64,000 nucleotides of DNA from Verrucomicrobiota bacterium (GTDB lineage Bacteria; Verrucomicrobiota; Verrucomicrobiia; Limisphaerales; UBA9464), in the NCBI GenBank assembly GCA_017309115.1, contig JAFLEF010000043.1, positions 1 through 64,000 on the forward strand, written 5' to 3'. Each line of letters begins with the position of its first letter. Positions within the stretch are counted from its first letter, which is position 1. The translations under genes and the position numbers were made by a program. Below the pieces are notes generated by a model. The model was not told the DNA's origin and searched no databases. It saw only the letters and a list, made by a program, of their open reading frames with translations. Shown in pieces: positions 8,321 to 16,348 of the stretch.

Positions 8321-8890
8321 ATGACTTTCGATCTGCAACCGGCTCACTCGTCTCCGGATTCTTCGTCCGGTTCCGCTGCTTCGAGTGCGGGGTGGGCTTG
8401 GTATGCGGTTCAGACTCGGCCGGTCGCGGAGGAAGTGGCAGCAGAAACCTTGCGGTCGCTCGATTTGGAGACGGTTCTGCCGCGGGTCAAGCGGCTTCAG
8501 GGTCGGGGTTCCACAGCATCATTCCGAAGGCGTCCGCTATTTCCCGGCTACTTGTTTGTACGCTGCCATCCGGAGCGACACCTCCACGCGATCCGATACT
8601 CGCGCGGAGTGATCCGGTTGGTCGGCGGACGCGAGCATCCGGCCTCCATTGAGGAGGCGGTTATTGAGGCGTTTCGTAACCGCATGGATGCCGACGGGTG
8701 CGTGGAATTGGACGAACCGGGATTCCAACGCGGGGACCGGGTGCAAATCGAGTCGGGACCGTTTCGTGGCCTGCTTGGGGTTTTTGAACGCGGTCTCGAA
8801 GACCACCTGCGCGTGGTGATTTTGTTGGAGGCGCTACAGCAGGCTCAGCTCGTGCTGGACCGCCGTTGCCTCAGTCGAGTGGGGACCTAG
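8321..8890 (+). CDS. NusG/RfaH-family transcription antiterminator at the head of the eCIS operon
   Basis: The 189-residue protein has the NGN fold signatures WYAVQTRPVAEEVAAETL and FRRRPLFPGYLFVRC, then a KOW domain (GDRVQIESGPFRGLLGVFER). NusG-family proteins bind RNA polymerase across the clamp and suppress pausing; specialised paralogs (RfaH, LoaP, and AnfA1 of the Serratia afp cluster) act on one long operon. The gene is immediately upstream and co-directional with 29 kb of eCIS genes, so an operon-specific role is likely. Start choice is uncertain: ATG 8321 begins just before the NGN core, while ATG 8249 would add 24 residues. Neither has a strong Shine-Dalgarno. A ~30-residue low-complexity Ser/Pro/Ala leader precedes the NGN domain. 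Confidence 0.85.
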   Translation: MTFDLQPAHSSPDSSSGSAASSAGWAWYAVQTRPVAEEVAAETLRSLDLETVLPRVKRLQGRGSTASFRRRPLFPGYLFVRCHPERHLHAIRYSRGVIRLVGGREHPASIEEAVIEAFRNRMDADGCVELDEPGFQRGDRVQIESGPFRGLLGVFERGLEDHLRVVILLEALQQAQLVLDRRCLSRVGT

Positions 8891-8940
8891 CCCACTGCGT
8901 CGGAACCAGGCACGAAGGAAGAGCGGATCAAACCGCTGAT

Positions 8941-8952
8941 GGCGGCAGCCTG
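8941..8952 (+). promoter_or_regulatory. ops-like element GGCGGCAGCCTG in the eCIS leader
   Basis: The 12-mer matches the enterobacterial RfaH-recruiting ops element GGCGGTAGCGTG at 10 of 12 positions. It sits 50 bp after the NusG-like gene and 141 bp before the first eCIS gene, on the coding strand. Whether a Verrucomicrobial NusG paralog reads the same site is unknown, so this is a suggestive match only. Confidence 0.3.
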
Positions 8953-8978
8953 TCCGGAGATTTCTCTACCGATAAATC

Positions 8979-9022
8979 AGCTGAGAGCTGAGAGCTGAGA
9001 GTTGAGTTGAGAGTTGAGAGAA
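8979..9022 (+). repeat. GAGAGCTGAGAGTTGA array in the eCIS leader
   Basis: Five or six imperfect copies of (A)GCTGAGA/GTTGAGA lie between the antiterminator gene and the first eCIS gene. The family recurs at 284-420, 38678-38710 and 45806-45827. The remaining leader (9023-9092) shows no clear promoter. Confidence 0.55.
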
Positions 9023-9092
9023 AAGAACCCGAAACGAGACGATTCCGGTTCTGGCCGCTTTCCACGTTCGACTCCCGCTGAAACCCTGATTC

Positions 9093-9695
9093 ATGGCTCG
9101 AGATTCTGCTATTGCCGTTGTCAGCCGCGCGCTCGTGGGGCTGTTGGAGGATGCCTGTCCGCGGACACGGTTCCCCAGCGCGACGTTCCGATTGGTGCAG
9201 GCGACGGATTTGGAAGGAAACGCGCGACCCGTGGATCAGGGCGTTACAGTGTATTTGTTTCGCACGCTGTTCAGCACCAGCCGGCGGACCCTGCCACCGC
9301 GAACTGATGCCCAAGGTCGAAAATTCCGCGCGTCGGTCCCAGTCGACCTCCAGTATTTGGTAACGGCTTGGGCGGCTGACGTGGAACAACAGCAGCGGCT
9401 GCTGGGATGGGCGATCCGAACGTTGGATGACAATCCCATCCTGCCGGCAGGCTTTTTGAATCGGTTCGTACCGGGCGGTGAGAACGTGTTTGGCGAAGCG
9501 GAGACCGTGGAATTGCTGGGCGATCAGCTTTCCCTTCAGGATCTGTATAACGTCTGGGACGTGGCCGGTCACCGGCATCAGCCCTCCGTGCCGTACACCG
9601 TTCGCCAACTGGCCCTGGAGTCGGATCGGCCGCTGAGTGAGCACCCGGCCGTGCAGACCCGTGAGTTCGTCATGGGGTTGATGGATCAGAAGTGA
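9093..9695 (+). CDS. eCIS tail terminator / cap protein (DUF4255, Afp16/Pvc16-like)
   Basis: A 200-residue DUF4255 protein, matching the Pvc16 N-terminal family that caps the distal end of the tube and sheath and sets their length. Family features include the N-terminal helix IAVVSRALVGLLEDACP, the segment VTVYLFRTLFSTSRRTLPP, and VPVDLQYLVTAWAADVEQQQRLLGWAIRTLDDNPIL in two parts (VPVDLQYLVTAW; QQQRLLGWAIRTLDDNPIL). It is the first structural gene of the cluster, whereas afp16 is last in the Serratia locus; DUF4255-first order is common in non-proteobacterial eCIS loci. Its stop overlaps the next ATG (TGATG). Confidence 0.88.
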   Translation: MARDSAIAVVSRALVGLLEDACPRTRFPSATFRLVQATDLEGNARPVDQGVTVYLFRTLFSTSRRTLPPRTDAQGRKFRASVPVDLQYLVTAWAADVEQQQRLLGWAIRTLDDNPILPAGFLNRFVPGGENVFGEAETVELLGDQLSLQDLYNVWDVAGHRHQPSVPYTVRQLALESDRPLSEHPAVQTREFVMGLMDQK

Positions 9696-10564
9696 TGCGT
9701 ATTCCCCCGTCATTCCGCGAAGTGGATCGGTTCAGTCGGGTGTGTCCGGTGGGCTTGCGATTCTGGGACCCGGTGGACGCCGGATGGATCGACGATGGTC
9801 TCGAAGTTTTTGTGCGACCGGTGGGCCAGGAGTGGCCAAGGCAAACCCGGAATCCGGGTCAGCGGCTGCGCGCCACGCGCCGGGGTGCCTGGGTGGGGCA
9901 TGACTTGGCGGGATTGGGTTCGCTCGAACTGGGCCAAGGCGATGATGCGTACTGGGCGGACGTGGGGGTTGGTCGGGAGTACGACCTCGATGTGACGGAC
10001 ACCCTGGATCGATTTGTCCCAGTGCGGCTGCGAACCCGTCTGCCCGTTCGCGGCTGGTGTTCGCCCGCGTGTGTGGCGTCGCCGCCGAACCTTCCGTTGG
10101 GTGCCGTTCCCCTGTTCTCGTCGTCGTCGCGTCCGGTTCCGGCGGGGCGGGCAGTGGTGCGGATGGACCTTTGGGATACCGAACAGGAGCGTCCGGCCGC
10201 GTGGGCGCTGCTCACGGTGACGGCGCAGACCCCGACGGGTCCCTACACAGCCACCGGGATGGCGGGTGCGAACGGTTCCGTGGCGGTGATCTTTGCGTAT
10301 CCGGAACTGCCGCCGCCAAGTGGGCCAACATCGCCGCCTACGCAGGGAATGAATTTGTCGGACCAGTCCTGGCCGTTGCTGGTCGATGTGCGGTACGGGG
10401 CGTTGACCGGCGAAGGCGCTGCCGCTCCGGAACTGTGCACGGTCCTCGCGCAGCCTCTGACGAGCGTGGAGAACCTGATTCCGCCGGTGTTGCTGGCCAC
10501 CCGCGAACTATCCCTTTTCTCGAGCACCGATTTGTTCCGCCGTGGGCGGGTGGTGCCGGGGTAA
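9695..10564 (+). CDS. eCIS-associated protein of unknown function, next to the cap gene
   Basis: A 289-residue protein I cannot assign to a named family. It is rich in beta strands: a first half (VCPVGLRFWDPVDAGWIDDG, LEVFVRPVG) and a central stretch AVVRMDLWDTEQERPAAWAL with VTAQTPTGPYTATGMAGANG that looks like a carboxypeptidase-regulatory or Ig-like fold. It has no signal peptide or membrane segment. The ATG at 9695 overlaps the DUF4255 stop, so the two are translationally coupled, which suggests a shared job at the distal cap; additional cap or cap-adaptor proteins are known in some eCIS. Function is inferred from position only. Confidence 0.6.
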   Translation: MRIPPSFREVDRFSRVCPVGLRFWDPVDAGWIDDGLEVFVRPVGQEWPRQTRNPGQRLRATRRGAWVGHDLAGLGSLELGQGDDAYWADVGVGREYDLDVTDTLDRFVPVRLRTRLPVRGWCSPACVASPPNLPLGAVPLFSSSSRPVPAGRAVVRMDLWDTEQERPAAWALLTVTAQTPTGPYTATGMAGANGSVAVIFAYPELPPPSGPTSPPTQGMNLSDQSWPLLVDVRYGALTGEGAAAPELCTVLAQPLTSVENLIPPVLLATRELSLFSSTDLFRRGRVVPG

Positions 10565-10607
10565 ACCAGACGGCGACGCCTGTCGCCCGACCAAGCAGGA
10601 GAATACT

Positions 10608-12632
10608 ATGCCGGAATACCTGGCTCCGGGCGTTTACGTTGAGGAAACGTCCTTTCGCAGCAAATCCATTGAAGGGGTTAGCACCACGACCACGGGCTTT
10701 GTGGGCCCGGCGCGCTACGGGCCGGTTTTTCAACCGGCCGATGTTCTGACGAGTCTGGCCGACTTCGAACGCGTCCATGCCGGTGGTGGACGTCTGAGGT
10801 TTCGCGACGAATCCGGCACGGAAACTGGCGAGACGGACAACTTCCTGTGGCACGCCGCCCGGGGCTTCTTCGCTGAAGGGGGACGAAGGTTGTATGTGGC
10901 GCGGATCTTCCGCCCGCTGCCGGATTCCACGGGCGCGGAACAAACCTATCCGCCTAACTTCGCCGATCCTAGCTACACGCCCTTCAATCACGATTCGACC
11001 GAGGCACCCCTGTGGGACGATGGCCACGGCCGGAGCCAGATCGGCTCGTTGCTGAACATCCGATCGCGATTCCCGGGCCAGGCGAGCAACCTGATTGTGC
11101 GCCTGCGCGTGCGGGCGGGGCAGAGTGTGCTCGGCGCCGAATTGGATGCCGCCCGCTCGACGCCGTCTGGTCCGGTGTATCGTCCCAAACTCGGTGCCTT
11201 GATGCATGGCGACGTGGTGTGGATCGAAGGTTCAGGCAGTCTTCCAGCCGGCGGCTATTTCCAGGTAGAACGCGATCGCGTGGCGGACGTGTGGCGTTTC
11301 TTCGACGTGCTCAATTCGCTGCCGACCGGACGCACGGTGGAGGAGTTGGGATTGGTCCTCAGTCCGAATCGAGGCGAAGGCGATTCCATTCGCGTGGTCA
11401 CCGTCACCGTCAACGTGCTCTCCGATGATCGCGATCATGACCTGGGAAGCTGGGCGGACCTGCCCCTTGATCCCGGGCATCAACGCAGCGGTTCGTCCGA
11501 TTCGCTGTTTGCCCGATTCGAAGTCGCTCCCTCCTCCATCGCCGAAGCCCGCTCATTGCCGTTGGTGATGGCCCCGCCGCCCGCCGGAACCAATGGCGTG
11601 CAGATCCTCGAGGCGCTGCAGACGCAGTGGTTGGCGGATCATCCGGGAGCCACGACCCAGGATTGGCTGGAGGGTTTGGAACTGGGCAATGACCTGGAAC
11701 TGATTCTGCAAGGCGGCAACGACGGGCAACGTCCGGGAGCGGTCGAGTACGAAGGTAGGGCGGATGACACCGCCGACTTCAAGACGGGACTACGGCAGTT
11801 GGAAGACGTGGAAGACATCTCCATCGTCGCCGCGCCGGGCTGCACCGCGCAGTACGATTCCGAGAACGATCGCAACCAAGCCAACGCCACGCTCGGTCTA
11901 CTGATCGGTCATGCCGAGCGCATGCGTTATCGGATCGCCGTGCTCGATTCGCCGCCGGCGCAAAGCTTGGCGGACGTCCGAAACATCCGGGCCAAACTCG
12001 ATTCGAAGCACGCCGCTCTCTACTACCCCTGGGTCACCGTGCTGGATCCAGTGTCGCGCCGGGAACTCAATCTACCGCCCAGCGGCTTCGTCTCCGGCAT
12101 CTACGCGCGTAACGACATTCAACGCGCGGTGTGGAAGGCGCCGGCCAACGAAGTGGTGACGCTGGCCATCGGATTCGAGCAGTTGCTGAACAAGGGTCAG
12201 CAGGAAGTCTTGAATCCTCTCGGGATTAACTGTTTTCGGTTCTTCGAAGGCCGCGGCTTCCGACTCTGGGGTGCGCGGACTATCAGTTCAGATCCGGAAT
12301 GGAAGTACGTCAATCTGCGGCGGTACTTCGCCTACCTGGAACGTTCGATCGACAAGGGAACCCAATGGGCGGTCTTCGAGCCGAATGGGGATCAGTTGTG
12401 GGCGAACGTTCGGCGCACCATTGAGGATTTCCTGCTCAATGAATGGCAGCAGGGCGCGCTCTTGGGCGACAAGCCGGAGAAGGCGTTCTTCGTCAAATGC
12501 GACCGCTCCACGATGTCGCAAAACGACCTCGATAACGGCCGGTTGATCTGCCTGATCGGCATCGCTCCAGTGAAACCCGCCGAGTTCGTCATCTTCCGCA
12601 TCGGGCAGTGGACCGCCGACCGGAAGGTCTGA
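10608..12632 (+). CDS. eCIS contractile sheath protein (Afp2-type)
   Basis: This 674-residue protein forms the contractile outer sheath. The N-terminus PEYLAPGVYVEETSF with the following STTTTGFVGPARYGP is the tail-sheath signature, including the extended arm used in subunit handshakes. The C-terminal domain (EWKYVNLRRYFAYLERSID, WAVFEPNGDQLWANVRRTIE, FVIFRIGQW) is the strongly conserved sheath core. The middle ~300 residues are an insertion domain expected on the particle surface, making it longer than Afp2 (about 350-480). The ATG at 10608 has an AGGAG site 8 bases upstream. Confidence 0.93.
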   Translation: MPEYLAPGVYVEETSFRSKSIEGVSTTTTGFVGPARYGPVFQPADVLTSLADFERVHAGGGRLRFRDESGTETGETDNFLWHAARGFFAEGGRRLYVARIFRPLPDSTGAEQTYPPNFADPSYTPFNHDSTEAPLWDDGHGRSQIGSLLNIRSRFPGQASNLIVRLRVRAGQSVLGAELDAARSTPSGPVYRPKLGALMHGDVVWIEGSGSLPAGGYFQVERDRVADVWRFFDVLNSLPTGRTVEELGLVLSPNRGEGDSIRVVTVTVNVLSDDRDHDLGSWADLPLDPGHQRSGSSDSLFARFEVAPSSIAEARSLPLVMAPPPAGTNGVQILEALQTQWLADHPGATTQDWLEGLELGNDLELILQGGNDGQRPGAVEYEGRADDTADFKTGLRQLEDVEDISIVAAPGCTAQYDSENDRNQANATLGLLIGHAERMRYRIAVLDSPPAQSLADVRNIRAKLDSKHAALYYPWVTVLDPVSRRELNLPPSGFVSGIYARNDIQRAVWKAPANEVVTLAIGFEQLLNKGQQEVLNPLGINCFRFFEGRGFRLWGARTISSDPEWKYVNLRRYFAYLERSIDKGTQWAVFEPNGDQLWANVRRTIEDFLLNEWQQGALLGDKPEKAFFVKCDRSTMSQNDLDNGRLICLIGIAPVKPAEFVIFRIGQWTADRKV

Positions 12633-12671
12633 TCCGCGTTCCGCCCCTCTCAACCTTCAACACTCTAGATT

Positions 12672-13124
12672 ATGGCTGTCCTACGCGAACGTCCCTACGT
12701 CCAGTTCAACTTCCTGGTCGATCTCGGCACCGGCAACACCGAGGGCCCCGAGGCTGGTTTCCAGGAGTGCAGCAACATCGGCATGGAAGTCACCGTGGCC
12801 GAGTATCGCAACGGCAACGAAAAGGAGAACAGCGTCCGTAAGATCACCGGACTCAACAAGTCCACCGACGTCACCCTCAAACGTGGCGTGATCGGTTCGC
12901 TGAATCTCTACCAGTGGCTGAACGAAATCCGAAATGGCAACCAGTCGGCAATGCGGACGGTCACCATTCATCTGCAAAACGAAGACCACACCGCCATCGT
13001 GCAGACTTGGAAACTGCTTCGGGCGCGCATCATCAAACACGTCAGCGGACCCATGAACGCCAAGGGCACGGACGTGGCCATGGAGGAACTCACCCTCAGT
13101 TACGAGCGGCTCGAGATGGAGTAG
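12672..13124 (+). CDS. eCIS inner tube protein (gp19 family, Afp1-type)
   Basis: A 150-residue T4 gp19-like tube subunit. The start RPYVQFNFLVDLG, the central VTLKRGVIGSLNLYQWLNEI and the end MEELTLSYERLEME form the Hcp/gp19 beta-barrel pattern. It should polymerise into the hexameric inner tube that is expelled on contraction. It follows the sheath gene by 39 bp, the usual sheath-tube order. A second gp19-like tube gene at 14918 probably supplies the baseplate-proximal ring. Confidence 0.92.
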   Translation: MAVLRERPYVQFNFLVDLGTGNTEGPEAGFQECSNIGMEVTVAEYRNGNEKENSVRKITGLNKSTDVTLKRGVIGSLNLYQWLNEIRNGNQSAMRTVTIHLQNEDHTAIVQTWKLLRARIIKHVSGPMNAKGTDVAMEELTLSYERLEME

Positions 13125-13185
13125 TCCCGTTCGAGGGACCCGACCTTCCAACCGCGGTCCGATCGATCTCAGTTCCGACGCGTCC

Positions 13186-14916
13186 ATGCGACGAGCGCCC
13201 GCCATTCGGTTCGACACGGTTTCACCGCCGTCCGGGGAATCCCTGCCCCGGATGGATGTGCCGCTGTGGATTGGCCTGGTGTCTCCGGGCGGCCCGACGG
13301 CTCCGGTGCCTGTGGAAAGTGTGGAACAGTTCGAGCGGATCTTCGGCGGCGAAGTGCTGCTGGGCTGGAATCCGGTGCGGAAACGGAATGAGGTGTCCTG
13401 GTTGCCGCGGGCCGTGCGGCGCTTCTTTGCGCAGGGTGGTCAGCGCTGCTGGGTCTTGGGAATTCCCTACACCTACGGCGATCCGCTGACGCCCGAGCTG
13501 TGGGTCCACGAAGAACTGACGTCGGCCACCGTGGCGGATCTGCCGGCCCTGGCGGAAGCGGTGGTGACCCGTGGAGGACTTCTGCGGGGACTGCACGCCG
13601 CCTTCAGTCTCACCGAGCCGTCGCTCATTGCGCTGCCGGATCTGTCTCACGGGGTGGTTCGTCCGGTGGCGGCCCGGTCGAATCCGACGCCGAGCGCGGC
13701 CACGCCAAAGGAGGAGCACACGGTACGCGAAACGTTCCGTCCGTGTTCCTCCGATCGTCTTCCGGCTCCCCGACTCCGGGTGGAACGGTTGGAAGTTCCG
13801 GCGCCCGGGCTGCGTCTGCTGTGGACGCACCGGACCTCCGGAGCCAACGCCGTGGAAGTGCAGGAAGCGGGCGAACCTGACTTCCATCAGCCCGGCCTCC
13901 TCTTCCGGGGAGCGGGCCATCAAGCCACCGTCTGGGGTTCCTTCCCGGCGCTTCGTTACTTCCGGGCACGTTCGCTCGCGGGAGACCAGGCGAGCGCGTG
14001 GAGCGATCCTGTGGCTTTGATTCCGGAGATCCCGGAGGAACACAGTTTTGAAGTGGCGCCCGTGGATGCCGCCCGGAGAACGGAGATTCAAGGCGTCCAA
14101 CGAGCGCTGCTCCGATTGTGCGCGGCCCGGGGTGATACCGTGGCAGTGTTGGCAGTGCCGGAAGCCGTGTCCGCCGGGGACGCACGGTCCTTTGCCGAAG
14201 ACCTGGGTGATTCCAATGCTCTGTTCGTGCCCATCGGCCGACGAGGCATTCCACCTTTGAGTTCAAGCGAACAGAACGTTCTGTCCTTTGGGATGTTGGT
14301 TCATCCGTGGCTGGTGGAGCGGAACGCCGACGGAAGTCTGGTGTCGGTGCCGCCGGAAGCCGCGATGGTCAGCTTGATCGTGAAGCGGACTCTGGCGCGG
14401 GGCGTCTGGTACGCCCCGGGCAACGAACCGCTGACCGGGGTGATCGGACTGGAGCCCGGACTGAGCCGGGCGGATCAGAAGGTCCTAATCGCGTCCGGAA
14501 TCAACGTGCTTTCGAACGAGCCCAAGGGCGTGGTCAGTCTGACCGCCAACACGCTGACGGCCGACGAGGCGTATCGGCCGCTGGTCGTGCGCCGGTTGCT
14601 GGCTCTCTTGCGTCGGCTCGCGCTGGAGCGGGGTCAGCGGTACGCCTTTGAACCGCTTGGCGAGACGCTGTTGCGCACCGTCCAGCACAGCTTTGAGGAA
14701 CTACTGGGACGGCTATTCGCGCGCGGAGCGTTCGCTGGAAAAACGCCAGCAGCGGCGTATCGGGTCGAGACCGGTCCTACGGTGAACCCGCCGACCAACC
14801 TGGATCTCGGACGACTGGTCGTGGAACTCCGCGTGGCGCCCGCGTTGCCGCTGACCTTCATCACCCTTCGACTCGAGCAGGCTGGCGGGCAGGGCCTGAT
14901 CACCGAGGTCAATTGA
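13186..14916 (+). CDS. Second eCIS sheath-like protein with FN3-like insertion
   Basis: The 576-residue protein keeps the sheath layout. The N-terminal part (DVPLWIGLVSPGGP, FERIFGG, VRRFFAQGGQRCWVLGIPY) and the C-terminal core (YAFEPLGETLLRTVQHSFEE, ALPLTFITLRLEQ) are sheath-like, but the long N-terminal arm of the main sheath is missing. Residues ~196-278 (RLRVERLEVPAPGLRLLWTH to ARSLAGDQASAWSDPV) look like a fibronectin type III domain, an unusual insert that could decorate the particle or contact the baseplate. Its position between two tube genes matches afp3/afp4. The likely role is the baseplate-proximal sheath ring. Confidence 0.8.
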   Translation: MRRAPAIRFDTVSPPSGESLPRMDVPLWIGLVSPGGPTAPVPVESVEQFERIFGGEVLLGWNPVRKRNEVSWLPRAVRRFFAQGGQRCWVLGIPYTYGDPLTPELWVHEELTSATVADLPALAEAVVTRGGLLRGLHAAFSLTEPSLIALPDLSHGVVRPVAARSNPTPSAATPKEEHTVRETFRPCSSDRLPAPRLRVERLEVPAPGLRLLWTHRTSGANAVEVQEAGEPDFHQPGLLFRGAGHQATVWGSFPALRYFRARSLAGDQASAWSDPVALIPEIPEEHSFEVAPVDAARRTEIQGVQRALLRLCAARGDTVAVLAVPEAVSAGDARSFAEDLGDSNALFVPIGRRGIPPLSSSEQNVLSFGMLVHPWLVERNADGSLVSVPPEAAMVSLIVKRTLARGVWYAPGNEPLTGVIGLEPGLSRADQKVLIASGINVLSNEPKGVVSLTANTLTADEAYRPLVVRRLLALLRRLALERGQRYAFEPLGETLLRTVQHSFEELLGRLFARGAFAGKTPAAAYRVETGPTVNPPTNLDLGRLVVELRVAPALPLTFITLRLEQAGGQGLITEVN

Positions 14917-14917
14917 T

Positions 14918-15397
14918 ATGGCCAATCCCGCCCGCGAAACGACGGAGCATCCCTTCACGGCCTTTCGCTTTGCCGTGGAGATTGAGATTCCCGGAGTGAC
15001 CGCGAACGCCTGTCACGGCGCCTTTGCCGAATGTGACGGCGTGGAGCTGACCCTCGACGTGAAGACGATTCGGGAAGGCGGCAACAATGCGGCGCCCATC
15101 CGTCTCACCGGTCCGATCAATCTGGGCACTGTCACCCTTAAGCGCGGCATGACGGCCAATTTCGATCTGTGGGATTGGCTGACGGCGTTGCAGGAGGAGG
15201 GCAACGGCAAGCTGCGAGCGACGACCAAGATTGTCGTGATGGCGTCCGACGGGACCGAGAACGCTCGCTTCGTGTTGAAGCGATGTTTGCCGGTGAAACT
15301 CAAGGCCCCGGCGCTCAATGCCAAGGACGGCATGGTGGCGGTGGAGGAATTGCAGATGGTTTACGAATCCTTGGAGTTGGTGAAACCCCGACGCTGA
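14918..15397 (+). CDS. eCIS tube-initiator / second tube protein (gp19 family, Afp5-type)
   Basis: A 159-residue gp19-like protein: HPFTAFRFAVEIEIPGV, VTLKRGMTANFDLWDWLTAL and VAVEELQMVYESLELVKP parallel the tube protein at 12672 but with changed loops. In AFP/PVC the afp5-type tube protein forms the ring that adapts the tube to the spike. It begins 1 bp after the sheath-like gene, and the next gene starts 1 bp after its stop, so expression is tightly coupled. Confidence 0.88.
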   Translation: MANPARETTEHPFTAFRFAVEIEIPGVTANACHGAFAECDGVELTLDVKTIREGGNNAAPIRLTGPINLGTVTLKRGMTANFDLWDWLTALQEEGNGKLRATTKIVVMASDGTENARFVLKRCLPVKLKAPALNAKDGMVAVEELQMVYESLELVKPRR

Positions 15398-15398
15398 T

Positions 15399-16151
15399 AT
15401 GGCCGACGCCGCCCCCTTGGTGAAAGCCGAGCTCCGTGAGCTCGACGAGAACTTCGAGAACGAAAAGAACCCGGAGCGTACCGCCATCGTGCAGTTCAAT
15501 CCCGAGTCGTTGAAGGTGAGCTTCGCCAATCAGGTGAAGACACCCGAAGGCTCCGGAGATCAGCGGGGTACTCCGGCGCGGCAATTCGTTGGCGCGGGGA
15601 CCACGAAGCTGGCTCTGCTCGTGTGGTTCGACGTGATGGCGCTGCCCGACGGCGAGAACACCGAGAACGACGTGCGCAATCTTACTCGCAAGGTGTCCTA
15701 CTTCATTACACCGCAGGAAACCACGGATCGTCCGCCGAAGTTCGTGCCGCCGGCGGTGCGGTTCATTTGGGGTTCCTTCCAGTTCGACGGCATCATGGAG
15801 TCGCTGGAGGAATCGCTGGAATACTTCTCCGCCGACGGTCGGCCGCTGCGGGCCAGCATGTCCTTCACGCTCACGCAGCAGAAGATCAAGGCCTTCACCG
15901 TGCCAGCCAGTGAGCGCGGCAAACGTCCGCCTCCGGCCACAGCGGCTGCCGGGAGTGCGGGGGCGGATCCCTCAGCGGCTGCCGGAACCAAGCCGCTGAC
16001 CGCTGCGCCCGCCGGCGCTTCGCTTCAAGGCTTGGCCGAAGGCGCGGGATTGGGTGCGGATTGGAAGCAGATTGCTTCCGCCAATGGCATCGAGAATCCC
16101 CGGCTGCTCCAACCCGGTCAGCTCATCGACCTTAACGTGTCCACCCGCTGA
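15399..16151 (+). CDS. eCIS LysM-containing baseplate adaptor (Afp7-type)
   Basis: A 250-residue protein. Residues 1-175 are the CIS tube/baseplate adaptor domain (AIVQFNPESLKVSFANQVKT is the family hallmark). A flexible Ala/Pro-rich linker follows (about 175-205), then a LysM domain to the end (WKQIASANGIENPRLLQPGQ). In T4 the gp53-type LysM domain clamps neighbouring wedges and hub; Afp7 is its eCIS equivalent. The gene order tube2-LysM-small protein-hub follows afp5-7-6-8. Confidence 0.9.
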   Translation: MADAAPLVKAELRELDENFENEKNPERTAIVQFNPESLKVSFANQVKTPEGSGDQRGTPARQFVGAGTTKLALLVWFDVMALPDGENTENDVRNLTRKVSYFITPQETTDRPPKFVPPAVRFIWGSFQFDGIMESLEESLEYFSADGRPLRASMSFTLTQQKIKAFTVPASERGKRPPPATAAAGSAGADPSAAAGTKPLTAAPAGASLQGLAEGAGLGADWKQIASANGIENPRLLQPGQLIDLNVSTR

Positions 16152-16154
16152 CCT

Positions 16155-16331
16155 ATGCCTGTGATCATCGATCAGTTTGAAGTGATTCCCGCGGGAGAAC
16201 GGCCTTCGGCCACTCCGGCTGCCTCGACTGCGAGCGCGGAGTCCTCCGTCAGCGAAGTCGAACTGGCGGCAACCTTAGCGGCGGTTCTGCGCGACGCCGC
16301 CGAACGTGCCGAACGGGTTCGCGCCAGCTAG
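16155..16331 (+). CDS. Small eCIS protein, DUF5908-like (Afp6-type)
   Basis: This 58-residue gene starts at ATG 16155, three bases after the LysM gene, and ends with TAG at 16329-16331. It begins MPVIIDQFEVIPAGE and ends in an amphipathic helix (SEVELAATLAAVLRDAAERA) with a short basic tail. Size, the MP-hydrophobic-strand start and the acidic/Arg-rich helix agree with DUF5908 (Afp6/Pvc6), whose role is not well understood. The position between the LysM adaptor and hub genes is the conserved place for it. Confidence 0.72.
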   Translation: MPVIIDQFEVIPAGERPSATPAASTASAESSVSEVELAATLAAVLRDAAERAERVRAS

Positions 16332-16348
16332 GGCACCTGACCTCCTCC

